Source of the DNA: Thermococcus peptonophilus
Lineage (GTDB): Archaea; Methanobacteriota_B; Thermococci; Thermococcales; Thermococcaceae
DNA length: 64,000 nt
NCBI RefSeq assembly: GCF_001592435.1
Contig: NZ_CP014750.1
Coordinates: 992,001 to 1,056,000 of the forward strand
Direction: 5' to 3'
Part shown: positions 10,070-18,740 of the stretch, piece by piece
Layout: the number at the start of each line of letters is the position of its first letter
How positions within the stretch are numbered: position 1 is the first letter of the stretch
Notes under the pieces: generated by a model
What the model saw: only the letters and a program-made list of their open reading frames with translations
Databases searched by the model: none
What the model was told of the DNA's origin: nothing
Made by a program: the position numbers and the translations under genes

Positions 10070-10624
10070 TTATTTAAGGTTTTCCTTCAGCCAGTTGGCA
10101 AATTCCCTCAGCGCCCTGCCGCGATGTGATATACGGTTTTTTTCCTCCGTTGTCATTTCGGCGAACGTCCTGTCGAAGCCTTCAGGTATGAAAATCGGGT
10201 CGAACCCGAAGCCGCCGCTTCCCCTGGGTTCCGTTGCTATTTTGCCGTCCACACGGCCTGTAAAGATGTGTAGCTCGCCGTCCCAGTAGGCTATCACGCT
10301 CTTGAAATAGGCCCTTCGGTTCTTCTCACCATGAAGGAGTTTAAGAATCCCCTGGTATCCGATCGTTTTGTAAACGTAGGCAGAGTAAACGCCTGGGAAT
10401 CCTTTTAGAGCTTCAACGAAGAGCCCTGAATCGTCGAGAAAGAACGGTCCATCGACCCTCTGCGCCAGCCACTTAGCCCCGTATTCGGACACTTCCTCAA
10501 GGGTGTCAGCCTGTATCTCTGGATAGCTTACCTTTAGCTGGTAAACTTCGACTCCCAGCGGTTCAAAGTACTTTCTTGCTTCCTCAACCTTTCCGGGATT
10601 GGACGTCACAAAGGCCAGCCTCAT
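10070..10624 (-). CDS. XTP/dITP diphosphatase (HAM1/RdgB family)
   Basis: This enzyme hydrolyses XTP, ITP and dITP to monophosphates and keeps deaminated purines out of nucleic acids. The 184-residue length is typical. The N terminus has the S-N-P-G-K nucleotide-binding motif (residues 8-12), followed by the conserved [18 protein letters not shown] and, near the end, [23 protein letters not shown]. All landmark residues are intact. It is cytoplasmic and transcribed leftward, downstream of the adenosine kinase-like gene with a 45-base gap, so the two may share a transcript. Confidence 0.95.
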   Translation of the reverse strand: MRLAFVTSNPGKVEEARKYFEPLGVEVYQLKVSYPEIQADTLEEVSEYGAKWLAQRVDGPFFLDDSGLFVEALKGFPGVYSAYVYKTIGYQGILKLLHGEKNRRAYFKSVIAYWDGELHIFTGRVDGKIATEPRGSGGFGFDPIFIPEGFDRTFAEMTTEEKNRISHRGRALREFANWLKENLK

Positions 10625-10669
10625 ACGACCACCGAAAAGAGAAGGAGAAACGGCATAAAAGGTTTGATG

Positions 10670-11158
10670 TCAGTGTATTGTGTAGCCGATCTTTTCAACA
10701 AGCTCCCTGCGCTCCTTTCTCTGCTCCTCTGTCTCGATCTTGTTCGCGGCCTTGCCGTCCACGACGCCCAGGACGCTCCTTCCAAGATCCGTCTCGGCCA
10801 CTATGACCTGGAACGGGTTCTCACTGGCCCCGTAAACCATCGCAACTGCAGGGTGGTTCTTGATGGTGTTGAGGACGTTTATTGGGAATGCGTTCCTCAT
10901 GAGGATGACGAAGACGTGGCCGGCTCCTATCTTCACGGCGTTCTTGGCGGCGAGCTCCTCAAGCTCCTTGTCGTTTCCCGTGAAGCGGGTGAGCTGTGGC
11001 TTCGCCTCGTTCATCGCGATCCCGAACTTTATCCCCGGAACTGCCGTCAGAAGAGCCCTAGCGAGGTCATCAACCGTGAAGATTGAGAAGTTGCCCTGCC
11101 CGATTATGACTTCAACCCCCTCGGGCTTTTCAATATCAATTACCTCTATCCTCACCAT
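10670..11158 (-). CDS. Adenosine-specific kinase-like protein (DUF355)
   Basis: The 162-residue protein matches the archaeal family annotated as adenosine-specific kinase (DUF355). Recognisable segments are V-I-I-G-Q-G-N-F-S-I-F-T-V-D-D-L, G-I-K-F-G-I-A-M-N-E-A, G-A-G-H-V-F-V-I-L-M-R-N-A-F-P-I-N-V-L-N-T-I and V-Y-G-A-S-E-N-P-F-Q-V-I-V-A-E-T. The kinase label in databases comes from one structural study; the true substrate is less certain. The ATG at 11158 follows GGTGAT with the right spacing; ATGs at 11167 and 11164 are inside that signal. It is divergent from the regulator at 11225 and probably cotranscribed with the pyrophosphatase gene downstream. Confidence 0.85.
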   Translation of the reverse strand: MVRIEVIDIEKPEGVEVIIGQGNFSIFTVDDLARALLTAVPGIKFGIAMNEAKPQLTRFTGNDKELEELAAKNAVKIGAGHVFVILMRNAFPINVLNTIKNHPAVAMVYGASENPFQVIVAETDLGRSVLGVVDGKAANKIETEEQRKERRELVEKIGYTIH

Positions 11159-11224
11159 CGACATCACCAGAAGAGTTTTAATAGATTGGAGAATATAACC
11201 TTTCCGGGCCGGTGGTGTTAGAAT

Positions 11225-12145
11225 ATGGGGGATATAAGATTTGAGGAGATAGAGTTTTTGGTGGAGTTACTGAGTAAGTATCCCCTAGAAAGCCTTAGGA
11301 GCATAGCTAAAAAAGAGGGACTGGACTACTACAAGTTGAAGCGCATCTATGACAAGTATTATAGAAAGTACCTCACGGTAAGTGCAATGTACAATATAAG
11401 GCTCATAGGTCTCAAGAGCTTCGTTGCTTTTCTTGCAGTATCCCCTGAGAGTCTTCTCGAGACCGCCGTAAAGCTGACTAGAAATCCTTTTGTCAGGTAT
11501 GTAAACCCTGCATTTGGCTTCAAGAATGGTTTGTCTCTGTACCTTCAAATCCCACACGACCAAGTGGAACTTATAGATCAAATGCTTGGAAAGTACTCGG
11601 ACGACTTCGAGTACTACGAAGTGAGGGCATACACGAAGGAGAAACTCTCAGATGAATGGGGAAACTGGGATCTCGGCTATGAATATGCCATTTTAATGGA
11701 CATCCTCAAGTGGGACGCTAGAACACCCATCACTGAAATCTCAGAAAAACTCGGCAAGTCAAGACCCACCGTCAGGTACATGATAAACCGGCTGAAAGAA
11801 AGGAACATACTGATCGACTTTGTCCCCCTCCCAGACATGAACGTCTCAGATAGAGGGGTTATCGGAATCACTAAGGAGTTGGATGAAGAAGTGCTCAAAA
11901 GATTTAGAGACTACGAGATTTCCGTCGGTATTATTCCCGGGTGGGGCTATTTCTTGGAGTGGTTCTTCTCCTCAAAGGAGGATATGGGGGCGAAGATACT
12001 GGAGTTCAGCAGGTACGTTGAGAAAATCCTTGTTGAGTACTTTGATCCGACGTTCAAGGAACTTAACGACAGAAATTCTAGGACGGCTTTTCAGAGGATG
12101 GTGAAAAAAGACGGGAGCGGTTATAGATCAATATTGGAGTTCTAA
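11225..12145 (+). CDS. Two-winged-helix, Lrp-like transcriptional regulator
   Basis: The 306-residue protein has two helix-turn-helix regions. The first spans residues 10-50 (E-F-L-V-E-L-L-S-K-Y-P-L-E-S-L-R-S-I-A-K). The second spans about 155-200 (D-I-L-K-W-D-A-R-T-P-I-T-E-I-S-E-K-L-G-K-S-R-P-T-V) and is typical of the Lrp/AsnC type. The part between looks like a small alpha/beta ligand-binding domain. Thermococcales carry several such large Lrp-like proteins with no known targets. Its 3' end overlaps the convergent SPASM gene by 4 bases. The start at 11225 is an ATG after GGTGTTAG. Confidence 0.8.
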   Translation: MGDIRFEEIEFLVELLSKYPLESLRSIAKKEGLDYYKLKRIYDKYYRKYLTVSAMYNIRLIGLKSFVAFLAVSPESLLETAVKLTRNPFVRYVNPAFGFKNGLSLYLQIPHDQVELIDQMLGKYSDDFEYYEVRAYTKEKLSDEWGNWDLGYEYAILMDILKWDARTPITEISEKLGKSRPTVRYMINRLKERNILIDFVPLPDMNVSDRGVIGITKELDEEVLKRFRDYEISVGIIPGWGYFLEWFFSSKEDMGAKILEFSRYVEKILVEYFDPTFKELNDRNSRTAFQRMVKKDGSGYRSILEF

Positions 12146-13083
12146 AGCCTGAGAAAGTGAAGCGGGCAGTACTCCATCCCATCTATCTCCCCAGTCGCTT
12201 GGTACTCAAGCGCCCTGCAGTCATGGCAGATGTACTTAAACGGACAGCTGGAGCACGCTGGTATGCTGTCCTTGGTCATCCTCCAGAAGGTTCTGAGCCG
12301 TTTTCTCCGGGTTACGCGCTTGAGGGGTTCCTTTTTGAGGTCGCCAACAACGTAGTTCCTGAGCAGAGGGCAGGGGAGCACATAGCCATCGGCAGTAACG
12401 GCAACAGTTCCGGCGAGGCAGTCGTGATACTTCTCAGTGGTTGGGTTCAGTATACGCCTGAGTTCTATGGTGTTAAACCTCACCTTTTTAATGGAGCCGG
12501 GATAGAGTACATCCACGTACAGATCTCCAGGAAAGTTCTCTCTTACGACATCATCTAAGTACTCCTGCTCCACAACGGCAAGAACCCCGTGAAGCCATGG
12601 ATACTCGGAAAGCTCCTCGGGCTTAACATCCGGATACTTTACCTCTGCTATGAATCGGATCCCCTCTCCGGGAGTAACCCTAGGGAGGTCTTCAAACATA
12701 ACAACCGCGTAAACTTCCGGGATTTCTATCTCAACAGCGAAGTTCGCCAGCGCCAGAAGAAGCTCAATGCTGTCGTAGTTGGTCAACCAAAGCTCCTTAC
12801 CGCCCATTTTTCTGAACTCAAGTATAGCTCCCTTAAATTCTTCCAAGCTAAGGGGCTCCCTCCGAAGGATGAACCGGTTATTTCCTATGCACCCAATCGA
12901 CCTTGGAATCCCGTAGATTTCGAAGAATTCACCTTTTCCAGTGCCGAGTTGGAGGATGAGCCTCCCTACCTTCCCAGTGTGTTTCTTGTTGCTCCAAGGA
13001 GGCTTGCCAATAACTATGGTCTCAGAATTCGTGGGCATCTCAATTGGAAGAGCAATAGACTCGGCCCTTTCCATGATTCTCAC
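12142..13083 (-). CDS. SPASM-domain protein lacking the radical SAM cysteine motif
   Basis: The 313-residue protein has a C-terminal SPASM/twitch region: a cysteine in D-C-L-A-G-T, then G-Y-V-L-P-C-P-L-L, C-S-S-C-P-F-K-Y-I-C-H-D-C and M-E-Y-C-P-L. That pattern normally binds auxiliary Fe-S clusters in peptide-modifying radical SAM enzymes. The N-terminal half keeps the barrel-like order of strands (L-W-L-T-N-Y-D-S, A-V-V-M-F-E-D-L) but shows no C-x3-C-x2-C; residues 55-75 have one cysteine only. It may therefore be a partner or a degenerate enzyme without SAM chemistry. The start is taken as ATG 13083 (ATG 13074 is also possible). No peptide substrate gene is obvious nearby. Confidence 0.65.
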   Translation of the reverse strand: MRIMERAESIALPIEMPTNSETIVIGKPPWSNKKHTGKVGRLILQLGTGKGEFFEIYGIPRSIGCIGNNRFILRREPLSLEEFKGAILEFRKMGGKELWLTNYDSIELLLALANFAVEIEIPEVYAVVMFEDLPRVTPGEGIRFIAEVKYPDVKPEELSEYPWLHGVLAVVEQEYLDDVVRENFPGDLYVDVLYPGSIKKVRFNTIELRRILNPTTEKYHDCLAGTVAVTADGYVLPCPLLRNYVVGDLKKEPLKRVTRRKRLRTFWRMTKDSIPACSSCPFKYICHDCRALEYQATGEIDGMEYCPLHFLRL

Positions 13084-13169
13084 CGAAAAAAGATTAGCTT
13101 CTGAGTATATATACTTTATCTATTCCGATTTTGCAAACTACTAAAAAAAGTAAGCAAAAAGTGGAAAGA

Positions 13170-13595
13170 TTACTCTTTCACTGCCCTGTCTCCCTCAAGC
13201 CAGAAAGTCCCCTCAGGAGTTACTTCCTTCTTCCATATTGGAACCCTGTGTTTTACCTCATCAATTGCCCATTCACAGGCCCTGAAAGCTTCTTTCCTGT
13301 GCTTGGCGCTCGCCACGATCAGTATCGTGTCCTCGCCGACCTTCAGCTCACCGTACCTGTGCCATATCACCATGTCTAGAATCGGGAACTTTTTTAGGGC
13401 TTCTTCTCTTATCCTCTCCATCTCCGCTTCGGCCATTTCCGGATAGGCCTCATATATGAGCTTCTCGACCTTTCTCCCAAGGTTTTCGTTTCTTACCTGG
13501 CCGAGGAACACCACGTAGGCGCCAGCCTCTGGAACTCGGAGTACTGAAATCGCTTCATCAACACTGAACTTCTCTTTAGTAAGTCTAACTTTCAT
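13170..13595 (-). CDS. moaE: Molybdopterin synthase catalytic subunit MoaE
   Basis: MoaE, with MoaD, adds two sulfurs to precursor Z to make the pterin dithiolene; in Thermococcales the cofactor carries mainly tungsten. The 141-residue product has family segments G-A-Y-V-V-F-L-G-Q-V-R-N-E-N, L-I-Y-E-A-Y-P-E-M-A, the active-site part I-W-H-R-Y-G-E-L-K-V-G-E and A-S-A-K-H-R-K-E-A-F-R-A-C-E-W-A-I-D-E-V-K-H-R-V-P-I-W-K-K-E (lysine near residue 125). GGGGTGAT sits four bases before ATG 13595. moaD and a moeB-like gene lie 1 kb away on the same strand, separated by a lipoprotein gene on the other strand. Confidence 0.93.
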   Translation of the reverse strand: MKVRLTKEKFSVDEAISVLRVPEAGAYVVFLGQVRNENLGRKVEKLIYEAYPEMAEAEMERIREEALKKFPILDMVIWHRYGELKVGEDTILIVASAKHRKEAFRACEWAIDEVKHRVPIWKKEVTPEGTFWLEGDRAVKE

Positions 13596-13677
13596 CAAAA
13601 TCACCCCTCCGTTATTGTCCGAAACTCAATTAAACTTACCGATGGACAAAAGTGTAGCACTTAGAGGGTGGGATACC

Positions 13678-14517
13678 ATGATTGGAAAAAGGGTTATGGG
13701 CCTCTTAGTGGTCCTCATGACCGTTGCGTCGGCCGGTTGCTTGGGAGGAAAGACAACTACTGGTACTACCACTGAAACCGCGGACTCAATTCACCCCGGT
13801 AACATAAACAGTACAAAAACGAATACTGACACCAGTACCCCATCTTCCAGGGGGAAGATTGAAGAAGTTGACCTTGAGAGCATAGTCGAGAAAATAGAAA
13901 CCTACTCGTACCATCAGGACGCCGTTATGAAGCTTGACGTGACAACAACCGAGGGCAACATCACAATGAAGACCAACGTTAGCATGCTGATAACCGAGAA
14001 TGGATACGTTGACATTGTGGAGAAAAAGGCTTTGGTGAACTCCACGATTACGATTCTTCCAGATAACCTGACAGAGAATATGCTCCAGATTGTAATAGGA
14101 AACAAGACTTACCTAAAGACCGGCTTTGGAGTCAATGAGATTGAGTTTACGACCCTATGGGATTATCATCCCCTAAAGATAGTTGAGAGAGTGATCAAGG
14201 ATAAGCCACTCGCTAAATACACCGAGAACGGGACTACTGTGTTCGTATACTCGCCATCGGAGGACGTTATCCTTCCTTTAGCTGAGGCCTATCTTAGTCC
14301 AGGCGATTCAAACGTGACGATAACTGACGCAGTCTTGGAGATTCGCATTGCCAACGGCACGATCTCCCAAGTAAAGCTGGTGTATTCGCTCTTGGTGAGA
14401 ATCTCAAGTGATGGCCCATTTGGGCATGTGAATGTAGTTGAGGCCGGAACCTGGAAAAGCATAGTCAAAATAACATCAATAAACGAGAGGAGGGAAGTGA
14501 GGCCCCCGACTACTTAA
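13678..14517 (+). CDS. Secreted lipoprotein of unknown function
   Basis: The 279-residue protein starts M-I-G-K-R with a hydrophobic stretch and a lipobox A-S-A-G-C-L-G-G, so it is predicted to be lipid-anchored outside the membrane at the cysteine about 22 residues from the start. A threonine-rich linker follows (about 25-60), then a beta-rich domain with repeated Y-V-D-I-V, T-I-T-I-L-P and several N-x-T/S glycosylation sites. The start at 13678 follows GAGGGTGGGAT and gives a clean signal peptide; upstream in-frame starts would bury it. No family is recognised. It overlaps the convergent moeB-like gene by 8 bases and lies between moaE and moeB/moaD, with no evident functional tie. Confidence 0.75.
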   Translation: MIGKRVMGLLVVLMTVASAGCLGGKTTTGTTTETADSIHPGNINSTKTNTDTSTPSSRGKIEEVDLESIVEKIETYSYHQDAVMKLDVTTTEGNITMKTNVSMLITENGYVDIVEKKALVNSTITILPDNLTENMLQIVIGNKTYLKTGFGVNEIEFTTLWDYHPLKIVERVIKDKPLAKYTENGTTVFVYSPSEDVILPLAEAYLSPGDSNVTITDAVLEIRIANGTISQVKLVYSLLVRISSDGPFGHVNVVEAGTWKSIVKITSINERREVRPPTT

Positions 14518-15208
14518 GTTCCACTATTTCAAAGAGGTTCAAGGCTAAGTCTATCAGAAGGAGTTTGTTCAACAGAGGCTCTCCAATGCCCGTCAGCAGT
14601 TTAATGACTTCCATTGCCTGTATGGAACCAACTACTCCCGCCGTGGCACCTATTATTGGGAACTTTTCTTCTTTTTCATTAACTTTCGGAAAAATCTCCC
14701 TGAGGCTCTTTGTGATGCCAGGGACTATCGTCGTCACCTGCCCGTGCATGCCTTCCACCGCACCGTGAACGAGCGGGATTCTTTTTCTGTGAATGTATTC
14801 ATCGAGCAGGTAGCGGGTCTGGAAGTTGTCCAGGCAGTCAACCACGATATCAACATCCTTAAGGACTTCATTGATGTTCTCCGCAGTGAGTCTGCCCGTG
14901 TAGGCCTCTATCTTTATGTCAGAGTTAAAGCGTTCAAGCTTCCATTTAGCTGATTCTGGCTTTGGCCTCTTCCCAACGTCCTCCTCCCAGTGGAGTATCT
15001 GCCTGTTGAGGTTGCTCAGCTCTGGGGTCTGCTCGTCGATGAGGAGAACGGTGCCTATTCCAGCGGCAGCCAGATAATACGCTACAGGACTTCCGAGGCC
15101 TCCAACACCGACGACCGCGACTTTTGCACCCTTCAGTTTTTCCTGTCCTTCCTTTCCGAATATCATTATCTGCCTGTCGTACCTCTCAAGCTCCCTCTCA
15201 GTCAGCAT
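14510..15208 (-). CDS. HesA/MoeB/ThiF-family adenylyltransferase (E1-like)
   Basis: These enzymes adenylate the C-terminal Gly-Gly of MoaD/ThiS/SAMP proteins. The 232-residue product has the nucleotide motif V-G-V-G-G-L-G-S-P-V-A-Y-Y-L, R-Y-D-R-Q near the N terminus, S-N-L-N-R-Q-I-L-H and the D-x-x-D-N motif in D-C-L-D-N-F-Q-T-R. Unlike most MoeB proteins it has no C-x2-C zinc pairs and only one cysteine, so zinc and a thioester cysteine are both absent. It is the downstream partner of moaD: its ATG lies one base after the moaD stop, and the moaD Gly-Gly codons (GGTGGT) double as its ribosome-binding site. The coupling suggests it activates that MoaD. Confidence 0.88.
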   Translation of the reverse strand: MLTERELERYDRQIMIFGKEGQEKLKGAKVAVVGVGGLGSPVAYYLAAAGIGTVLLIDEQTPELSNLNRQILHWEEDVGKRPKPESAKWKLERFNSDIKIEAYTGRLTAENINEVLKDVDIVVDCLDNFQTRYLLDEYIHRKRIPLVHGAVEGMHGQVTTIVPGITKSLREIFPKVNEKEEKFPIIGATAGVVGSIQAMEVIKLLTGIGEPLLNKLLLIDLALNLFEIVELK

Positions 15209-15209
15209 C

Positions 15210-15476
15210 TTAACCACCACTTACAGGCGGAAATATCGCGATTACGTCCCCGTCCTTCAACACCTCGTCGAACCTTACGTAGCGCCCGTTTCTGGAGACG
15301 TTAACGTCGGCAAGGTCGTCATCTTCGGCAAAAACTTCGTTTTTAAGGACCGGATAGCGCTCCTTCAGGATTTCAATGAGGTCTCTCACGGTTATCCCGT
15401 CGGGAACTTCCAGTTCTTCCTCGCTCTTGCCCACGAGGGAACGGTAGCGAGCGAAGTACCTGACTTTTATTCTCAC
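15210..15476 (-). CDS. moaD: MoaD/ThiS-type ubiquitin-like sulfur carrier (SAMP-like)
   Basis: The 88-residue beta-grasp protein ends in P-P-V-S-G-G, the terminal Gly-Gly that an E1-like enzyme adenylates and that becomes a thiocarboxylate or, in archaea, an isopeptide bond. Family segments are F-A-R-Y-R-S-L-V-G, the D-G-I-T-V-R-D-L-I helix start and G-D-V-I-A-I-F-P-P-V-S-G-G. It is first in an operon with the moeB-like gene. Role: sulfur donor in pterin-cofactor synthesis, or protein modifier; sequence cannot separate these. Confidence 0.92.
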   Translation of the reverse strand: MRIKVRYFARYRSLVGKSEEELEVPDGITVRDLIEILKERYPVLKNEVFAEDDDLADVNVSRNGRYVRFDEVLKDGDVIAIFPPVSGG

Positions 15477-15666
15477 CTTTTCATCACCGGGAATAGATGG
15501 TAGGCAGAGTTAAAAAGGATTGCCGAAGTTTGAGCTATTTCGATTATCCATGTGGCCTAGAGTTCCTGCCTGTATACTGCGTCAGATCCCCGTTTTCTCT
15601 TTAACTTCCCTTCGAACTCTTTGGGAGTCAGATATTTAACTTCACTTGATTTTCCCATGTGGGGAC

Positions 15667-15957
15667 TTAGTAAATGGGAAGATGTAAATTATGGATTGTG
15701 AATATAAAGTAAAGGGCAAAAAATAAAGAGCTTTTCAAGCCAGCTTGGATTTGGAATGCTGATGAGAACTTCGCGATCAGTACATCGAGAAACACGAGGA
15801 ACAGTGTTACGAATAAGTATGCACTCAACACACCCAACCCAAGAAACAAGAGTTTGGAATCTTTGCGAATAAAACCATCAATCAAAAAAGGAAATATCAT
15901 AAGGAGTGATACCGTTAGTATCATCTTTGTACTGGAGAATTCTAAGACAATTTTCAC
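15667..15957 (-). CDS. Small membrane protein, 96 aa
   Basis: Starting at GTG 15957, preceded by a strong GGAGGAGGGT, the frame encodes a protein with three hydrophobic segments (M-I-L-T-V-S-L-L-M-I-F-P-F-L-I, L-L-F-L-G-L-G-V-L-S-A-Y-L-F-V-T-L-F-L-V-F-L and S-L-F-F-A-L-Y-F-I-F). A longer open frame extends upstream to 16167 but has the composition of non-coding sequence. It is the last gene of the leftward membrane-protein cluster (15.6-22.4 kb). No family is recognised. Confidence 0.5.
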   Translation of the reverse strand: MKIVLEFSSTKMILTVSLLMIFPFLIDGFIRKDSKLLFLGLGVLSAYLFVTLFLVFLDVLIAKFSSAFQIQAGLKSSLFFALYFIFTIHNLHLPIY

Positions 15958-16291
15958 CCGATACCCTCCTCCATTATTGTTCTCTCCTTCACAGGGATTT
16001 TCCTTTACGTTTTCAAATTTTCTCTGGTTCGAGATAGATTTTTTGTTTATGTATATTAAGCTTGGTGGTAATAGAGGGAAGAAACTATGATGTAGATTGT
16101 ATAGTGTTAGTGTCCACGGTACTAGGTTCAGAACATGCCCAATACGCCAGAAACCTCGGTAGTCCAAAGTATTGTACTTTGTATCTATGATAGTTCCCTC
16201 GCGTTGAATGGACTGCTAAAGCGATTGAAGCTATTACTACTGTTAACAGGATATAATACAACATCAGATACAAACAAAGCCTCGTTCAGAG

Positions 16292-16780
16292 TCATTTCCA
16301 TAACTCCCGTATTGATGCCTCCACTGTGGTAAATACCTCCTGATACTTCCAGCTAAGCAATACATAACCTCCAAGGGGCAAAGTCACCAATGCGATGCTC
16401 TCACCTCTACCGCAAACTGATGTTGAAACAACACTCAGAATCACTGCATCCAAGACAATCAACCAAGTATTAAGATGGAGAGACAACTTTTTGGAGAAGT
16501 TCGGCTTATTTTTGACATGTATATCCAAGATTAAAGAAAGAAGAACAACGGTTATCAATATGAATCCTGCAAGGAGAGCGTTTTCCAGAGACAACGATTC
16601 CAAAATTCCGATATATACAAACAGCAACAAGTAGGGGAATAACAAAACATATAGGCCCAACTCTGGAAGTTTATCTTTGAGATCATCAGTTAGGGGCCGC
16701 ATCCTAGCGAACTTTAACAATAAGACTACGTCGAGGTAGGTAAAAAGGAAAAGGAGTAATGAACCACATACATCTAGCAT
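16292..16780 (-). CDS. Membrane protein of the surface-gene cluster, 162 aa
   Basis: This protein has about five hydrophobic helices; M-L-D-V-C-G-S-L-L-L-F-L-F-T-Y-L-D-V-V-L-L-L begins the first. ATG 16780 is preceded by GGTGGTT; the in-frame GTG at 16789 belongs to that signal. The ribosome-binding region resembles those of the neighbouring cluster genes at 17606 and 18723. It appears intact, unlike several neighbours. Between it and the next gene (16085-16291) there is a short hydrophobic open frame that I do not consider a gene. Confidence 0.55.
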   Translation of the reverse strand: MLDVCGSLLLFLFTYLDVVLLLKFARMRPLTDDLKDKLPELGLYVLLFPYLLLFVYIGILESLSLENALLAGFILITVVLLSLILDIHVKNKPNFSKKLSLHLNTWLIVLDAVILSVVSTSVCGRGESIALVTLPLGGYVLLSWKYQEVFTTVEASIRELWK

Positions 16781-16960
16781 TTCAACCACCTGTTAATCAC
16801 TCATCGTTTCCAGCTCCATATAGTTTGGGGGATGCTGTCCAGAGCTCTGCTAACTGAACCTTCATCGTCCGTATACATTTTCATATTTTTCCCATCGATG
16901 GCCTCTATTTCTCCCCGGAACCAATGTGTAATTACAGCGTAGCTCAAGGCGAGATGTGTC

Positions 16961-17606
16961 TTATACCCCAACAAGAATTACCATAGGGATGTACAGTAAC
17001 ACAATGCACATGACAACGGAAAACTCACCGTTATGTATCACAATGTAAAGGGGAGCTAGACATACAGCACGGCAAGCAAACCCAACAATGGATACAAATA
17101 TGCCCGTGTAAAAGTACGGAAATTGCTTTTGAAGGCATTGATAAGATACAACGTTCCAAGAATAGAAACAACTAATTAGGATTGTTCCAATAATTGGATT
17201 TAGTCACATAAATACTGAATATGATGCATATATATGTAAAAGGGTACACAAAAGCCCATGTATACAAACGAACAATCCCTTCCAAGTTGTTTCTACGAAT
17301 GGCTTCTCTACTGCCGAGGATCATCAGTTGAGATATCAAGAGGAAAGGGGCGATAACAATCAAAAGAAAATTTGAAAAACCCTCTAGACTAATTTCCACT
17401 CTAACCACCCCGATTAGATTGTTGTCAGTCTCATTGCTCCCAGGGGAGCAGGCGCTCGTATATTGGAATACATGTTTAGGATAAAACCTGCTAGGGGTAA
17501 CAACTGTTCCCACATCAACATTTAGTTCAAGCCACGAATTAATTGCAATGTATGTGCTGTTGTATTCAGTCCCCTGGTGCAGAAAGATGAGAGTATTCAC
17601 TACCAT
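16961..17606 (-). pseudogene. Membrane protein gene, frameshifted (paralogue of the 18723 gene)
   Basis: The frame from ATG 17606 runs to a stop at 17172 (144 aa, ending in a helix with F-S-I-Y-V-T-K-S). Removing one base near 17200 lets reading continue in another frame as I-I-G-T-I-L-I-S-C-F-Y-S-W, through two more membrane helices, to a stop at 16961. The upstream region and first codons match those of the gene at 18723 (M-V then T-E-Y-N-S-T-Y-I-A-I-N-S-W versus A-E-Y-N-R-S-Y-I-A-V-I-S-W), but about 30 codons of the first helix are missing. It is therefore probably a decaying duplicate. Confidence 0.55.
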
Positions 17607-17684
17607 TTTTGGATCATCACCTCTTCAGTATCCCTTACTGATTTTCCTGTGGAGAAATTGCAGGACTTTAATAGTTAGACAACT

Positions 17685-18006
17685 TCATAGCAAGGTGACT
17701 ACTGTCAAAATGAGCACTTTTAAAATCACTGACCACTGCCGTTCCACCACAAGGAAGAATGTAATAAAACCAAAAGCCACAATAGAAGCAATCCAGTCTA
17801 ATATTGACACATACAGCTTATTGGGAACATCTACAAGAGTATAAAAAAGAGCTAATAGCTAATAAAAATACAAACCATCCATAAACTATTCCGAGCTTTA
17901 TTGTTCCATATACATATTCAATTAGTGCAAACTTAGAGGGCGGGAGCAACAAAAGCCCCGTGAGTAGAATGTTAAAAAGCAAAAATTTTTTGGAGGGAAA
18001 TATTAT
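17685..18006 (-). pseudogene. Membrane protein gene remnant, frameshifted (paralogue of the 19145 gene)
   Basis: The open frame below the stop at 18007 has no good start codon and encodes N-I-L-L-T-G-L-L-L-L-P-P-S-K-F and G-W-F-V-F-L-L-A-I-S-S-F. A run of six Ts near 17838 then breaks the frame; with one T fewer, it continues T-L-V-D-V-P-N-K-L-Y-V-S-I-L-D-W through another helix pair to a stop at 17685. The 3' flank (GAGGTGATGATCC before the next ATG) parallels that of the gene at 18741-19145, so this and the 17606 gene appear to be a second copy of the 19145/18723 gene pair. Confidence 0.5.
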
Positions 18007-18160
18007 CTAGTGTCTTAGAGGTTTTCTTGAAGATTCTTCGAACTTGATTCATCATATTCATCCCATAATCTCAAGGAGTACTTCCAGCCTCGGCTTTTCA
18101 CTGGAAAGCTTTTGATGGAACAACACTCATGCTCATGGAATTCACCCAACTGGTTGAGGT

Positions 18161-18723
18161 TTACGTTATTCTTGGCGGCTTCCACAATCTCGGAAGATCG
18201 AACTTGAGCCATAGGATAAAAACCAAGGCGTAAACTATAAGGAAAGACACCAGGTCTTTCTGAAGACCAAACTCCTCAATCAAAGCGCCGATAGAGAAGG
18301 CAACCCACGGGATTTTAAGAAGGTAAAAAGCTTTTCTATTTTCCCGTGACCAATTATAAGCACTAAATAGAACACCCAATAGCTAACTAGGAGGGAAAGA
18401 ATCCATCCCGCTCCATAGAACTTTAGGATTAACAATATGCCGAGTCCTAAAAGATATCCCATCAGTACATCACCAACGCTCTCATCCCTTTCATGTTTTA
18501 CCCTAGGGTGCACATACTCCAAATAGAACAAATAGGAAAACAAGGCAGATAACACAAACCACGAAATGACTGCAATATATGATCTGTTGTACTCAGCTCC
18601 TGCTACAAAAGCTGATGAGAATACCAGAATTGCCAACACTGGATGACATGATTTCGTCTTAATTCCTACAATCACTCCAAAGAGGAAGGAAAGATAAAGA
18701 AGCAAAAGGGAAACACTTACCAT
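18161..18723 (-). pseudogene. Multi-helix membrane protein gene with a frameshift
   Basis: From ATG 18723 (GGTGGTGAT upstream) the frame encodes several membrane helices and an A-G-A-E-Y-N-R-S-Y-I-A-V-I-S-W loop, then runs into nonsense and stops at 18280. One extra A in the AAAA run near 18313 would carry it into the frame that reads L-K-I-P-W-V-A-F-S-I-G-A-L-I-E-E-F-G-L-Q-K-D and one more helix, ending at 18161. The shape of that second part resembles the end of the 16961-17606 remnant, which supports one original gene of about 185 residues. Confidence 0.55.
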
Positions 18724-18740
18724 TTTGAATCACCACCTCT

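Noticed and set aside
15557-15658. Tiny minus-strand open frame of 33 codons (M-G-K-S-S-E-V-K-Y-L-T-P-K-E-F-E)
   Set aside because: The translation looks protein-like, but there is no ribosome-binding site and the frame is very short. It is more likely a remnant of a small DNA-binding gene than a live gene.
16085-16273. Hydrophobic minus-strand frame (L-M-L-Y-Y-I-L-L-T-V-V-I-A-S-I-A-L)
   Set aside because: Only one helix is followed by non-protein-like sequence; the start lacks a signal and the codon usage is unlike the cluster genes. It could be a remnant but I cannot support it.
18015-18212. Minus-strand frame of 65 codons after the 18161-18723 gene
   Set aside because: The composition (N-N-V-N-L-N-Q-L, H-E-H-E-C-C) and lack of a start signal suggest non-coding sequence or further decay of the same gene.
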